Assembly: GCA_020444325.1 (NCBI GenBank)
Contig: JAHLLD010000006.1
Location: forward strand, 124,001-188,000
Source: a bacterium
GTDB lineage: Bacteria > Bacteroidota > Ignavibacteria > SZUA-365
Direction of reading: 5' to 3'
Length of the DNA stretch: 64,000 bases
Below, piece by piece: positions 26,500 through 35,815 of this stretch (position 1 is its first letter; every line of letters begins with the position of its first letter). The position numbers and the translations under genes are program-made. The notes under the pieces were generated by a model. It made no database searches, had not been told where the DNA came from, and saw only the letters and a program-made list of their open reading frames with translations.

Positions 26500-26973
26500 A
26501 TGAAACGCACACTTTTTCCCCTCGCAGCTGTAGTCTTTCTCGCCGGCGCCATGACGTTCATGGGCTGTAACCAGGAAGCAGGTCCCATTTCCCCGGACGG
26601 CAACGCAGGTCCCGACAACAGCGAGTCCACCCTGATGAAGGTCGGCCGCGGTACCATCTGGGGCGACTGCACGCTGTTCCGCACCGTCGGTACCCCGGCA
26701 CATTTCAATCCGAATGCAGGAAATTTCGATGAACTTTACAATGTCGGACTCGTGATGGGTGAGTTCAAGGACGGTGTCGGCGCCATCTCCGAATCCAAAC
26801 CCGGCGATCAGGACTTCAACGGCGGACGCTGGCACGTGAACGTGCTCAAGAGCGGCGTCGATCCCTTCAAGTACGACGATGCCTGCAGTGTCGAGGATCT
26901 CGACCTCTCCGATTTCGAAAGCACATCGACGTACTTCGAATGCCCCCTCATCCCGATGCCGCAGAATAACTAG
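26500..26973 (+). CDS. Small hypothetical lipoprotein
   Basis: A 157-residue lipoprotein preceded by AGGAGAG. The signal is MKRTLFPLAAVVFLAGAMTFMGC with lipobox MGC. The mature part (NQEAGPISPDGNAGPDNSE linker, then GTIWGDCTLFRTVGTPAHFNPNAGNFDELYNVGLVMGEFKDGVGAISESKPGDQDFNGGRWHVNV split across a compact domain) has three further cysteines. 'PGDQDFNGGRWHVNVL' and 'DLDLSDFESTSTYFECPL' look like a conserved secreted domain found in other environmental bacteria, but I cannot name the family. It ends before a clear terminator. Confidence 0.8.
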   Translation: MKRTLFPLAAVVFLAGAMTFMGCNQEAGPISPDGNAGPDNSESTLMKVGRGTIWGDCTLFRTVGTPAHFNPNAGNFDELYNVGLVMGEFKDGVGAISESKPGDQDFNGGRWHVNVLKSGVDPFKYDDACSVEDLDLSDFESTSTYFECPLIPMPQNN

Positions 26974-27010
26974 TCATATGCGCATCGCGTAAGAGCGCTA
27001 TTTCTCGCAC

Positions 27011-27046
27011 AACGCCCCGTCCTTCTCCTGTGAAGGCCGGGGCGTT
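27011..27046 (+). terminator. Terminator of the small lipoprotein gene
   Basis: Stem AACGCCCCG (27011-27019) with CGGGGCGTT (27038-27046), extended inside by CCTTC/GAAGG, and followed by TTAC after a TTTT run at 27045-27048. Confidence 0.8.
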
Positions 27047-27172
27047 TTACATCTGTCACGCAGACGGCATCACAACACACTTGCTTCTCTGATATTATTC
27101 TCTCATTATGATATTTACCGTACGATGGTAAGACCGCATTGCGGTCGTTGTTCACTTGCCCGGGAGGAGACC

Positions 27173-30100
27173 ATGTGTTGTCAGCTGCTGCGTACTGTTG
27201 CGATTGCACTGTTTTTACTCACAACCACTGCGCAGGCACAGCTTATTCCCAACCGGGGAATGCGGGCGGGAAACGGGAACTGGATGCAGATTCCCGATAA
27301 TTCTTCCATCGCCATACCCGTGTTTACGGTCGAGGTATGGGTAAAATCTTCGAGCGGTGGATTGATCGTCACACGTGATGTCACGAGTGGAACCCCCTCT
27401 GACTGGCAGCTGTGGTATGAGTTCAGCCGTAAACGTCTAGCCTTCATCACTGCCAAATCACCTCCCGACAGCTACTTCTATACTGCCGACAATTCCTTCC
27501 TCCCAGATACCTGGTATCACGTAGCCCTCGTGGTCAATGGTCCCGCCGGATACGCGAAACTGTATATCGACGGCCAGCTCGCGATCTCCCCGACATTCAC
27601 CTCACGTCAGTTCAATTGCAACACCGGTCTCGCCTGGTGCGGATACTATAACAACAGCTCAGGGGCGTACCTTGATGGCATCATCGATGAAGCCCGGTAC
27701 TGGAACATCGAGCGGACGCAGGCGCAGATCAATGCGACGAAGGATAAGGATCTTTCGAACAGTGACAAGACGGGACTTGTGGGCTGGTGGCGCTTCTGTG
27801 ATTCGTATGAAGATTATTCTGGCATGGGGAACCATGGGACGCCGAAAGGCTTCCCGCAGCTCGTACTCATCAGCCTTCCATTCGGCATCACCTGCAATGA
27901 GAATCCATGTGACAGTCTGAATATCACCATTACGGGTGACAGTGAAATCTGCGAGGGTGAGGAAAGTATCCTGACCGCCACTCCTGGCTATGCATCGTAT
28001 TACTGGACCCCGACAGGTGATACGACAAATACGACAGTAGGCAAAACCCCGGGGCTGTACACGGTGGAGGTTCTCGATACCGCGGGTTGTCCGGGTGTCG
28101 CCTATTTCTCACTGAATGTGAGAGCAGCGCCGGTTGCGGATGCGGGCCCCGATCTGGTGCTCTGCAACAGCGTCACAGGGACAATCGGGACACCACCGTC
28201 CGATCCCTCCGCGACGTATGCCTGGTCTCCACCGGATGGACTCACCACCCCCGACTCGGCACAGACTGCGGTACAGGCAAGCACTGACCGAAGATATATT
28301 CTCCGTGTTGAAAACCGACGCGGTTGTGTCTCTTTCGACACGGTCGACGTACGCATCGTGCCTCCCCCCATCCTGCTGCTGCCGGATTCATTGTTCCTCT
28401 GTCCGGGAAGCTCGGCCCCCATACCATTGCAGGTGACGCAGGGACTCCCGCCGTTCGACGTTGTCTGGTCGCCCGGCACGGGGTTGAGCGCAACGGATGT
28501 TCTGCAACCTATCGTGTCCCCCACCATTCCACGATGGTATCATGTTGTACTCCGTGACTCGGCTGGCTGCGAGGTGCGCGACAGCATCTACGTCACACTC
28601 CGCGACGAGTTGGATCTGCAACTTCCCGATTCGATCGCCATCTGCGCCGGCAACAGCGTACGCCTCCCCCTCGTCATCAGCAATGCCACGCCACCGTACA
28701 CCATTGCCTGGACGCCCGCAGCATCGCTCAGCGACAGCACCGTGCAGCAGCCGCTGGCGAGTCCGACGGTTGCGACAACCTATCATGTCACTGTCATCGA
28801 CAGTAACGGATGTATCGGAGAGGATGACATCCTTGTCACAACTGATGGGGAACTGGAATTGTTGCTCCCTGACACCGTGTTTGTATGCGCAAACGCATCG
28901 ATCACCCTTCCGCTGCAGCTCATGAGTGCGACCGGGAAGGTTACGTTCCGTTGGCGCCCTGCTGCGGGTATGAACGACAGCACGAAGCAGCAGCCCACCG
29001 TCACCGTGCAATTTCCCACCACGTATTACGTGCATGCAGTCGACAGCCTCGGTTGTGAAGGAATTGACAGCATTCGCGTTGAGGTATATCCCACGTCGGG
29101 CATCGATCTCAGCATTGACGGTCCCACCGTGCGCTGCATCGGCGACAGCGTGCTCCTGACCGCCGCGGCGGGTTATCAATCGTATACATGGCGCACACCG
29201 ACGCGCATCATTCCTGATACGGGCAGAACACTGCTTGCCACTCAGCCGGGACGCTACAGCGTCTCGGTGCATGACACCTTTGGCTGCGAAGCATCCTCGT
29301 CATCGATTTTTCTGACATTCAAGCCCGGCTTTACGCTCGATATCGACATCAACGGCAGCTTCCCCATGTGTGAGGGCGACAGTGTACTGCTCAGCGCCAC
29401 CAGCGGCTACAGGAACTACAGGTGGGTCGATGATTCGGGCAGGATTGTGAGCAACACAAATGCGCTCGTCACCGGTCGCGCCGGGAGCTACTATGTCATA
29501 GCTGAAGACAGCACTGGCTGCAGCGGGTTGAGCGATACAATCGATGTCGCGGTGAACCCCGGTCCCAATTTCACTATCGACGGCCCCACCCTTGTCTGCC
29601 TGAACAGCATTCATGATTACAACACTCTGCTGCGCGGCAGCTGGGAGTACACCTGGACCATCGAGGATGGGCAGGCGATCAGCAGTACGACGCGGGATGC
29701 GCTGCGGGTACGATGGACGACAGCCGGACGCATGCAGCTTCAACTTGTGGTCGTCGATGCGTCGACAGGCTGTTCCGATACGCTGCGCTATCCGGTAGAA
29801 GTCATCACTGGTATCGATCCTGATATATACACCGGCGGTCCACCCCGCATCTGCGATGGCGATTCCCTCCTTCTGCGTTCGGTCAGGAGCTGGCCGATTA
29901 TTACCTGGACGAACGGGGATGGTGAGATCATCGGCAGTGGACGCTCATGTACAGTATGGAAAGAAGGCTGGTATTATATTCACGCTGCAACGGCGGATAG
30001 CTGCAGGGGCATTGACAGCATATTCGTCACCGTGCTGCCGGCACCCGACCCGCAGCTCACGGGACGTCTGCACCTGTGCGCAGGAGACACCGCGGTGTAC

Positions 30101-32080
30101 ACGCTGCAGAAGGGGGACGGAAGTACGCAATGGGATATCCCATCAGCCGCGGAAGTACTGCAGCGCGACTCCCTGCAACTCACATTGCGCTGGCTGCAGC
30201 CAGGGACGTACACGCTCCAGGTAACCGAGCACGATAGTACAGGCCAGCTGCCCTGCAGCGGATCGGCAGTGCTCGAAATCGTCGTTCACGAGATTCCCGA
30301 TGCTGTACTGACCGCGTGGCCAGACACCGTCATCTGTGAGACCGATTCCGTCATTCTGAGCACGGGCAAAGGCGAAGCCCGGTACATCTGGCATACGCCG
30401 TCGGGTGACATTGGCACAACGGCGCATGAACTTCGCGCGCGTGAGAGTGGCACGTATACTGTCACCGTCATATCCGCCGGAGGCTGTGAAGCCACGAGCA
30501 TTGCCAGGCAAATCACCATCCTTCCCGCCCCGGATCCGGAAATTCTGGGTCCCATTACGGTATGTCGCAACACCATTGCCACGTATCGGCTGCGTCCCCA
30601 GGCAGGCAACACCATACGATGGGAGCTCGCCGGGGGCATTGCGGAGAATACATTGAGCGAAGACAGTCTTCAGGTACAATGGGGAGGAAATGGTGCGGGG
30701 TTCGTCATCGTCATCATCGATAACGGTGTATGCCAGGCTGTTGACACATTGAACGTCACCATCGGTGACAGCATCAGGCCCACCATAAGCGGCGCCGCTT
30801 TCTTCTGTGCGGGATCCGAGCTGCAACTCGACGCGGGCAGCGGCTACCTCAATTACAGTTGGACTACGCCCGATGGACCGGCTTCCGGGCAGGTGATAAC
30901 TGTTCGGACGCCCGGACGTTATACCGTATACGTACGCGACGCCGCAGGTTGTGCAGGCAGTTCGGATCCGTTCACAGTGAGCGTATACCCTGCACCGGAC
31001 CCTGAAATCATCGGTCCGGCGCAAGTCTGTCCCGGAGACACCGCAGTGCTGGCCGCGACACCGGGCTTCGTATCCTACCGGTGGAGCGACGGCAGTACAG
31101 GACCATATTGCACGATGACTGGCACCGGCGACAGAACGGTGACCGTCGTCGACAGCAACGGCTGTGAAGCGACTTCCGATCCGCATCATGTGCAGATGCA
31201 CGCGCAACCGCCTGCACCGGTCATCTCAAGGGATGCAATGATACTTGTCTCATCTCCGGCTACAACCTATCAGTGGTACAGGAATGACAGCCTCCTTCCC
31301 GGCGAGACCGGACAGCAGTGTCCCATTACCTTTGCCGGGACATATACCGTCGTCATTACCGATGCCAACGGCTGTCCCCTCGCATCTTCCGCTTTCCCGG
31401 TGGACTGCGTCGCCGCAGCGACAATCATCGCGTTGCCGCATCGCGTCGTGAGTCCCGGCGATACCGTACGCATCGATCTCAGCATGTCAGAGCACAGCTG
31501 TCTCGATGCTGTCGGGGCGAACCTCTTCACCGCTCGCGTGCGTTTCAACAAATCCGTACTGGTTCCGCTCGACGAGAGTCTCCCGTCAACAATCGATGCG
31601 GGTGATCGCATCGTTGAAATCTCTTCCTCACTTGCCACATTGCGCGCAGGTGGTGTGTACTTTGATGCCATCGCTGCCCTGGGCAACCGGGACTCCATTC
31701 CCCTGCTGTTCGATGCGATGCTGTGGACCGATGCTCCCGTTGCGGTGACGCTTCTCGATGGATCGCTGCGCATCAACATATGCCGTGAAGGGGGCGACAG
31801 ACTTTTTGATGCAGAAGGAACCGCACGTCTCTCGCAGAATAGACCAAATCCTTTCAACGGTGCGACGGTGATCACGTATGAACTCATCGAGCGCGGCAAT
31901 GCAGAGCTGTATATACTCAACACGCTCGGGCAGCGCGTGGCCACACTCTTCAGCGGATACAGGGAGGAAGGCGCATACCAGGCGATGTTCGACGCGAGCA
32001 CGCTGGCTTCCGGCAATTACATCTGCATCCTGCGCACGGAAAATATCGTGCTGCACATGGTCATGTCACAGATCAAGTGA
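27173..32080 (+). CDS. Giant surface protein: LamG domain, ~14 Cys-containing Ig/PKD-like repeats, cohesin-like region, type IX sorting domain
   Basis: A 1,635-residue exported protein. The start at 27173 has GGAGGAGA upstream and gives the signal TVAIALFLLTTTAQAQ. Residues ~20-215 are a LamG/concanavalin-like domain (FTVEVWVKSS, DTWYHVALVVNG, LYIDGQLAI, GIIDEARYWN, GLVGWWRF). Then about fourteen ~80-residue repeats each open with a cysteine motif such as CEGEESILTATPGYASYYW, CIGDSVLLTAAAGYQSYTW or CPGDTAVLAATPGFVSYRW, as in Ig-like/PKD surface stalks. A cohesin-like segment (VVSPGDTVRIDLSM...ARVRFNKSVL) and a sorting domain (NRPNPFNGATVITYEL...NTLGQRVATLF) end it. It is probably a surface adhesin or stalk. 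Confidence 0.88.
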   Translation: MCCQLLRTVAIALFLLTTTAQAQLIPNRGMRAGNGNWMQIPDNSSIAIPVFTVEVWVKSSSGGLIVTRDVTSGTPSDWQLWYEFSRKRLAFITAKSPPDSYFYTADNSFLPDTWYHVALVVNGPAGYAKLYIDGQLAISPTFTSRQFNCNTGLAWCGYYNNSSGAYLDGIIDEARYWNIERTQAQINATKDKDLSNSDKTGLVGWWRFCDSYEDYSGMGNHGTPKGFPQLVLISLPFGITCNENPCDSLNITITGDSEICEGEESILTATPGYASYYWTPTGDTTNTTVGKTPGLYTVEVLDTAGCPGVAYFSLNVRAAPVADAGPDLVLCNSVTGTIGTPPSDPSATYAWSPPDGLTTPDSAQTAVQASTDRRYILRVENRRGCVSFDTVDVRIVPPPILLLPDSLFLCPGSSAPIPLQVTQGLPPFDVVWSPGTGLSATDVLQPIVSPTIPRWYHVVLRDSAGCEVRDSIYVTLRDELDLQLPDSIAICAGNSVRLPLVISNATPPYTIAWTPAASLSDSTVQQPLASPTVATTYHVTVIDSNGCIGEDDILVTTDGELELLLPDTVFVCANASITLPLQLMSATGKVTFRWRPAAGMNDSTKQQPTVTVQFPTTYYVHAVDSLGCEGIDSIRVEVYPTSGIDLSIDGPTVRCIGDSVLLTAAAGYQSYTWRTPTRIIPDTGRTLLATQPGRYSVSVHDTFGCEASSSSIFLTFKPGFTLDIDINGSFPMCEGDSVLLSATSGYRNYRWVDDSGRIVSNTNALVTGRAGSYYVIAEDSTGCSGLSDTIDVAVNPGPNFTIDGPTLVCLNSIHDYNTLLRGSWEYTWTIEDGQAISSTTRDALRVRWTTAGRMQLQLVVVDASTGCSDTLRYPVEVITGIDPDIYTGGPPRICDGDSLLLRSVRSWPIITWTNGDGEIIGSGRSCTVWKEGWYYIHAATADSCRGIDSIFVTVLPAPDPQLTGRLHLCAGDTAVYTLQKGDGSTQWDIPSAAEVLQRDSLQLTLRWLQPGTYTLQVTEHDSTGQLPCSGSAVLEIVVHEIPDAVLTAWPDTVICETDSVILSTGKGEARYIWHTPSGDIGTTAHELRARESGTYTVTVISAGGCEATSIARQITILPAPDPEILGPITVCRNTIATYRLRPQAGNTIRWELAGGIAENTLSEDSLQVQWGGNGAGFVIVIIDNGVCQAVDTLNVTIGDSIRPTISGAAFFCAGSELQLDAGSGYLNYSWTTPDGPASGQVITVRTPGRYTVYVRDAAGCAGSSDPFTVSVYPAPDPEIIGPAQVCPGDTAVLAATPGFVSYRWSDGSTGPYCTMTGTGDRTVTVVDSNGCEATSDPHHVQMHAQPPAPVISRDAMILVSSPATTYQWYRNDSLLPGETGQQCPITFAGTYTVVITDANGCPLASSAFPVDCVAAATIIALPHRVVSPGDTVRIDLSMSEHSCLDAVGANLFTARVRFNKSVLVPLDESLPSTIDAGDRIVEISSSLATLRAGGVYFDAIAALGNRDSIPLLFDAMLWTDAPVAVTLLDGSLRINICREGGDRLFDAEGTARLSQNRPNPFNGATVITYELIERGNAELYILNTLGQRVATLFSGYREEGAYQAMFDASTLASGNYICILRTENIVLHMVMSQIK

Positions 32081-32171
32081 CAGGCAGGTCGTGCACGGCT
32101 GATTGCAGACTGCGCTGACGAACAATATCACAGAGGGAACATGTCTCCAGGGTGTACTGTTGTGAAGATGT

Positions 32172-33956
32172 ATGACTCTGGAAATGTGGATTGTTATCGG
32201 ACTGCTTGCGGCCGCCCTCGTGCTGTTTTCAATAGAACGTATAAGGGTGGACGTGACTGCTGTGCTCATCATGGCGGCGCTCATCGTGAGCGGTGTTTTG
32301 ACACCGCGGCAGGGATTCGCCGGTTTCAGCAACACAGCGACGATCACCGTTGCCGCAATGTTCGTCATCAGTGAGGCGTTACGTCGAACAGGTGCGGTCA
32401 GCTATCTCGCAGTAGCCAGTAAGAAAATTTTCAACCGGGGGTACATGCAGGGACTCATTCTCACGATGGTCCTGATCGCAGTCGTTTCAGCTTTTATCAA
32501 CAACACCCCGGTTGTAGCCGTTTTCATCCCCGTACTTCTCAGTGTCTCTAACGATACTTCCATCAGCCCGACACGTCTGCTGCTCCCTGTTTCCTTCGCT
32601 TCGATGTTTGGCGGCATGCTCACCCTCGTGGGTACTTCGACCAACATTCTTATCAACTCCATCGCCGTCGAGCATGGCCAGAATGCCTTCGGCATGTTTG
32701 AATTCACGCTACCGGCGCTGCTGCTGCTTGGGGCGGGCTTGCTGTACATGATGACCTTCGGGCTGCGCCTGCTGCCTGATCGTCCCTCTGAGAACAGCCT
32801 GACGCGCCGCTACGACATGGCGGATTACCTGACAGACATCGTCCTTCTCCCCGAAGCTCCTTCCGTGGGCAGTCGCGTGGACGAGTCTCCCCTCGTGCGA
32901 GATCTCGACATTGATGTGATCGGCGTCATCAGGGATGGGACGTGGCAGGGCGATGCCCCGCATGCAGTGAGGCTTGAAGCGGGTGACACGCTGCGGGTAC
33001 GCTGTGATGTGCGCCAGATTCATGAACTGAAGCGTCATGTCGGCTGCACGGTCAAGGGAGATAAAACGCTGCAGGACGAAGATTTCAACACCGAGGAGCT
33101 TTCGCTGCTCGAAGTCATCGTCGCTCCCAACGCTCCACTGGTGGGACAATCGATTCGCAGCGCGAAGTTCAGGGATATGTTTCGTGCCACTGCGCTTGCC
33201 CTGAGACATCGCGGCGCTTTGCAGCGCAAGGGATTTCGCAACACGCGTCTCAGTCCCGGTGATGCCATCCTGATCGAAACGCCCAAGGCGGATACGCGGC
33301 GTATCGAAGCCGATCCCAATTTCGTGGTGGCCTCCGAGGTACAGCTCCCGACCTACAGACGCTCCCGTCTGTTCTCCGCCTTGCTCGTCGCCGCTGCTGT
33401 CATCGTCGTTGCGGCGCTGAACCTCCTCCCCATCGAGGCTGCAGCAGTTGCCGGAGCTATCCTTCTTGTTCTCATCGGCACTATTACCATAGAGGAAGCC
33501 TACAGGGCCATCGACTGGAAAGTGATCTTTCTTCTCGGCGGCATTCTCTCACTGGGCATCGCCATGGAAAGCAGCGGACTGGCCTCGCAGCTCTCGGACA
33601 CCCTCATCTCCATGGTCGGACAATTCGGACCACTGGCCTTCCTGGCGATACTCTACCTGCTCACCGCTCTGCTGACGGGCATCATGTCGAATGCGGCGAC
33701 GGCAGTGCTCATCGCCCCCATTGCCTTTGCCGGAGCCGAATCCCTCGGGATCAGCGCGCGTCCCCTCCTCGTAGCGGTGACCTTTGCGGCGTCTGCAAGC
33801 TTTCTGACACCGGTCGGGTATCAGACCAACACGATGATATACGGTGTCGGACAGTACCGGTTTGCGGATTTCCTTAAGATCGGCACCCCGCTGACCCTGC
33901 TCTTCTGGGCACTCTCCGTGCTGCTGCTCCCCGTTTTTTTCCCATTCCACGGATAA
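32172..33956 (+). CDS. SLC13/DASS-type anion transporter with two TrkA-C (RCK_C) domains
   Basis: A 594-residue inner-membrane permease. N-terminal helices include the family signatures FINNTPVVAVFIPVLL and MLTLVGTSTNILIN, the 'SNT'-like hairpin of the divalent anion:sodium symporter group. A soluble middle (residues ~210-385) holds two TrkA-C-like regulatory domains (VIGVIRDGTWQGDAPHAVRLEAGDTLRV; LSLLEVIVAPNAPLVGQSIRS...LSPGDAILIETP). The second membrane half contains GIMSNAATAVLIAPIAF and LTPVGYQTNTMIYGVG. Family substrates include sulphate and dicarboxylates; the substrate here is unknown. An MscS gene follows after only 3 bases, so the two are cotranscribed. Confidence 0.92.
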   Translation: MTLEMWIVIGLLAAALVLFSIERIRVDVTAVLIMAALIVSGVLTPRQGFAGFSNTATITVAAMFVISEALRRTGAVSYLAVASKKIFNRGYMQGLILTMVLIAVVSAFINNTPVVAVFIPVLLSVSNDTSISPTRLLLPVSFASMFGGMLTLVGTSTNILINSIAVEHGQNAFGMFEFTLPALLLLGAGLLYMMTFGLRLLPDRPSENSLTRRYDMADYLTDIVLLPEAPSVGSRVDESPLVRDLDIDVIGVIRDGTWQGDAPHAVRLEAGDTLRVRCDVRQIHELKRHVGCTVKGDKTLQDEDFNTEELSLLEVIVAPNAPLVGQSIRSAKFRDMFRATALALRHRGALQRKGFRNTRLSPGDAILIETPKADTRRIEADPNFVVASEVQLPTYRRSRLFSALLVAAAVIVVAALNLLPIEAAAVAGAILLVLIGTITIEEAYRAIDWKVIFLLGGILSLGIAMESSGLASQLSDTLISMVGQFGPLAFLAILYLLTALLTGIMSNAATAVLIAPIAFAGAESLGISARPLLVAVTFAASASFLTPVGYQTNTMIYGVGQYRFADFLKIGTPLTLLFWALSVLLLPVFFPFHG

Positions 33957-33959
33957 ATC

Positions 33960-34865
33960 ATGGAACAGATTCAATTCATATTCAATGAAATAGTGCGCAT
34001 CGCCAACACGCCACTTTTCTCACTCGGGAAGACCGATGTTTCGGTGTGGACAATCGTCTATCTCGGCGTGGCACTCTTTCTGTTATTCTGGCTCACCGGG
34101 AAGCTGAACAAGCTGATCGTCTACCGCCTGCTCGCACGCAGCCGCATCGAGCTCGGCACACGGGCAGCCATGGGTTCGTTTATCCGCTACTTCGTCCTGA
34201 CCATCGGCTTTATCATCCTGCTTCAAACTGCAGGCATCAACCTAAGCAGCATTACCGTTCTTCTCGGTGCTCTCGGTGTTGGTATCGGATTCGGTCTGCA
34301 GACCATTACGAACAACCTCATCAGCGGCCTCATAATCTTCATGGAGCGGCCCATCAAGGTCGGTGATCGCATCGAAGTATCAGACATTGCAGGGAACGTG
34401 ACCAACATTTCCATGCGAGCCACGGAAATCGTCACCAACGACAACATCTCCATCATCGTACCGAACTCCGAGTTCATCTCTCAAACTGTCATCAACTGGA
34501 GTCATTCCGACAGCAAAATCCGCCTGAACTTCCCGATCGGCGTCACATACGCCGAGGAGGCATCGCGCGTGCGGGAAGTCCTGATCTCCATCGCTGAGAA
34601 TCATGAGGGGGTGCTCGAGAATCCGGCACCCGATGTACTGATCTCGGAATTCGGGGAAAACGGGATCATTTACAATCTTCGCGTTTGGACACGGGAGTTC
34701 ACTTCGCGTCCTGGCGTCATGCGCAGTCAGATGTATTTCGCCATCGACAAACGTTTTCGCGAGGAAGGCATCACTATCCCCTTCCCGCAGCGGGACATCC
34801 ACATCAAGGACATGCCTCGCCGCAGCAGCGACAGGTCCCACGACCTGGATGGTGAGAGCGCATGA
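33960..34865 (+). CDS. MscS-family small-conductance mechanosensitive channel
   Basis: A 301-residue membrane protein with three transmembrane helices. The pore-lining third helix and following strand show the family signature (VLLGALGVGIGFGLQTITNNLISGLIIFMERPIKVGDRIEVSDIAG). The beta-domain (VTNISMRATEIVTNDNISIIVPNSEFISQTVINWSH) and the mixed C-terminal domain follow. It gates under membrane tension to release osmolytes on hypo-osmotic shock. It begins 3 bases after the SLC13-type transporter, suggesting a shared transport or osmotic operon. About 110 bases separate it from the arginine genes. Confidence 0.95.
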   Translation: MEQIQFIFNEIVRIANTPLFSLGKTDVSVWTIVYLGVALFLLFWLTGKLNKLIVYRLLARSRIELGTRAAMGSFIRYFVLTIGFIILLQTAGINLSSITVLLGALGVGIGFGLQTITNNLISGLIIFMERPIKVGDRIEVSDIAGNVTNISMRATEIVTNDNISIIVPNSEFISQTVINWSHSDSKIRLNFPIGVTYAEEASRVREVLISIAENHEGVLENPAPDVLISEFGENGIIYNLRVWTREFTSRPGVMRSQMYFAIDKRFREEGITIPFPQRDIHIKDMPRRSSDRSHDLDGESA

Positions 34866-34978
34866 GGTCCTGCAGCTGCATAAAAAGTGCGGAAATCCGA
34901 CTGCATTTTGCATCGGGCCCAAAAATCCTATCTTATATACTTATCAATACTTCAGCGAAACATTTCTGACAACGTGAG

Positions 34979-35815
34979 ATGACCGGACTGATTGTAATCA
35001 AGTACGGCGGTAACGCCATGCGCGACGAAACTGTCACAACGCAGATCGTTCAACAGATCGCAGACCTCCATCGACAGGGCGCACGCGTTGTTGTGGTACA
35101 CGGGGGCGGACCGTTCATCGCGGAAACGCTGGAACTCGCCGGCGTGGAATCCACTTTCGTTGGTGGTCACCGGGTCACCACAGGCGAAGCGCTCCGCTAT
35201 GTCGAGATGGCCCTGAAAGGCCGCGTCAACGGAGACCTCGTGCAGCGCTTCAACAGCACCGGACTGCGCGCGGTCGGACTCTCCGGTAAAGACGGACGCA
35301 TGGTGACCGCCACACGCCGCCTTCACCGGGAGGAGAAGGACGGAAAGCTCCATGAGCATGATCTCGGGCAGGTGGGCGATGTCGCCTCGGTCGACCCCGC
35401 CCTGCTGGAACTCCTGCTCGACCGCGGCTATCTGCCTGTCATGACCTGTATCGCATCAGACGAGCACGGCACCGACTACAACATCAATGCGGATATGTTC
35501 GCTGGACATATCGCAGCCGCGCTCAAAGCGGATCGCTACCTCGTGCTGACCGACGTCGATGGTGTCTACGAAGACATCCATCAGCCCGAATCCTTCATTC
35601 CGCGAATGACGCTGCAAGAGGTTGAAGCCGCCATGGGCGGTATCATTGTCGGCGGCATGATACCCAAGCTGGAATCCTGCCGCGTCGCCCTGCTGCATGG
35701 CGCGGCGGAAGCACGCATTATCAACGGCATGAAACCGGATCAGCTGCGGATGGCGGCAGCCGGCGAGGAATGTGGAACTCGTATCGTTCACCAGGGAAAC
35801 AACAATGGCACTTGA
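34979..35815 (+). CDS. argB: Acetylglutamate kinase (ArgB)
   Basis: A 278-residue cytosolic kinase that phosphorylates N-acetyl-L-glutamate, step 2 of arginine biosynthesis. Amino-acid-kinase hallmarks are the N-terminal VIKYGGNAM (nucleotide-binding Lys), VVVHGGGPFI, the substrate loop GHRVTTGEAL, NINADMFAGHIAAAL and the late VGGMIPKLESCRVALLHG. Length fits the family. It overlaps argD by 11 bases, so the genes are translationally coupled. It is first in the argB-argD-argC-argJ cluster, with an AT-rich region and -10-like TATACT (34936-34941) just upstream. Confidence 0.97.
   Translation: MTGLIVIKYGGNAMRDETVTTQIVQQIADLHRQGARVVVVHGGGPFIAETLELAGVESTFVGGHRVTTGEALRYVEMALKGRVNGDLVQRFNSTGLRAVGLSGKDGRMVTATRRLHREEKDGKLHEHDLGQVGDVASVDPALLELLLDRGYLPVMTCIASDEHGTDYNINADMFAGHIAAALKADRYLVLTDVDGVYEDIHQPESFIPRMTLQEVEAAMGGIIVGGMIPKLESCRVALLHGAAEARIINGMKPDQLRMAAAGEECGTRIVHQGNNNGT

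Noticed and set aside
27900-31400. Repeated sequence in the giant protein considered as DNA-level tandem repeats
   Set aside because: The similarity is at protein level (cysteine-led Ig-like units); the DNA copies have diverged and are not direct repeats.
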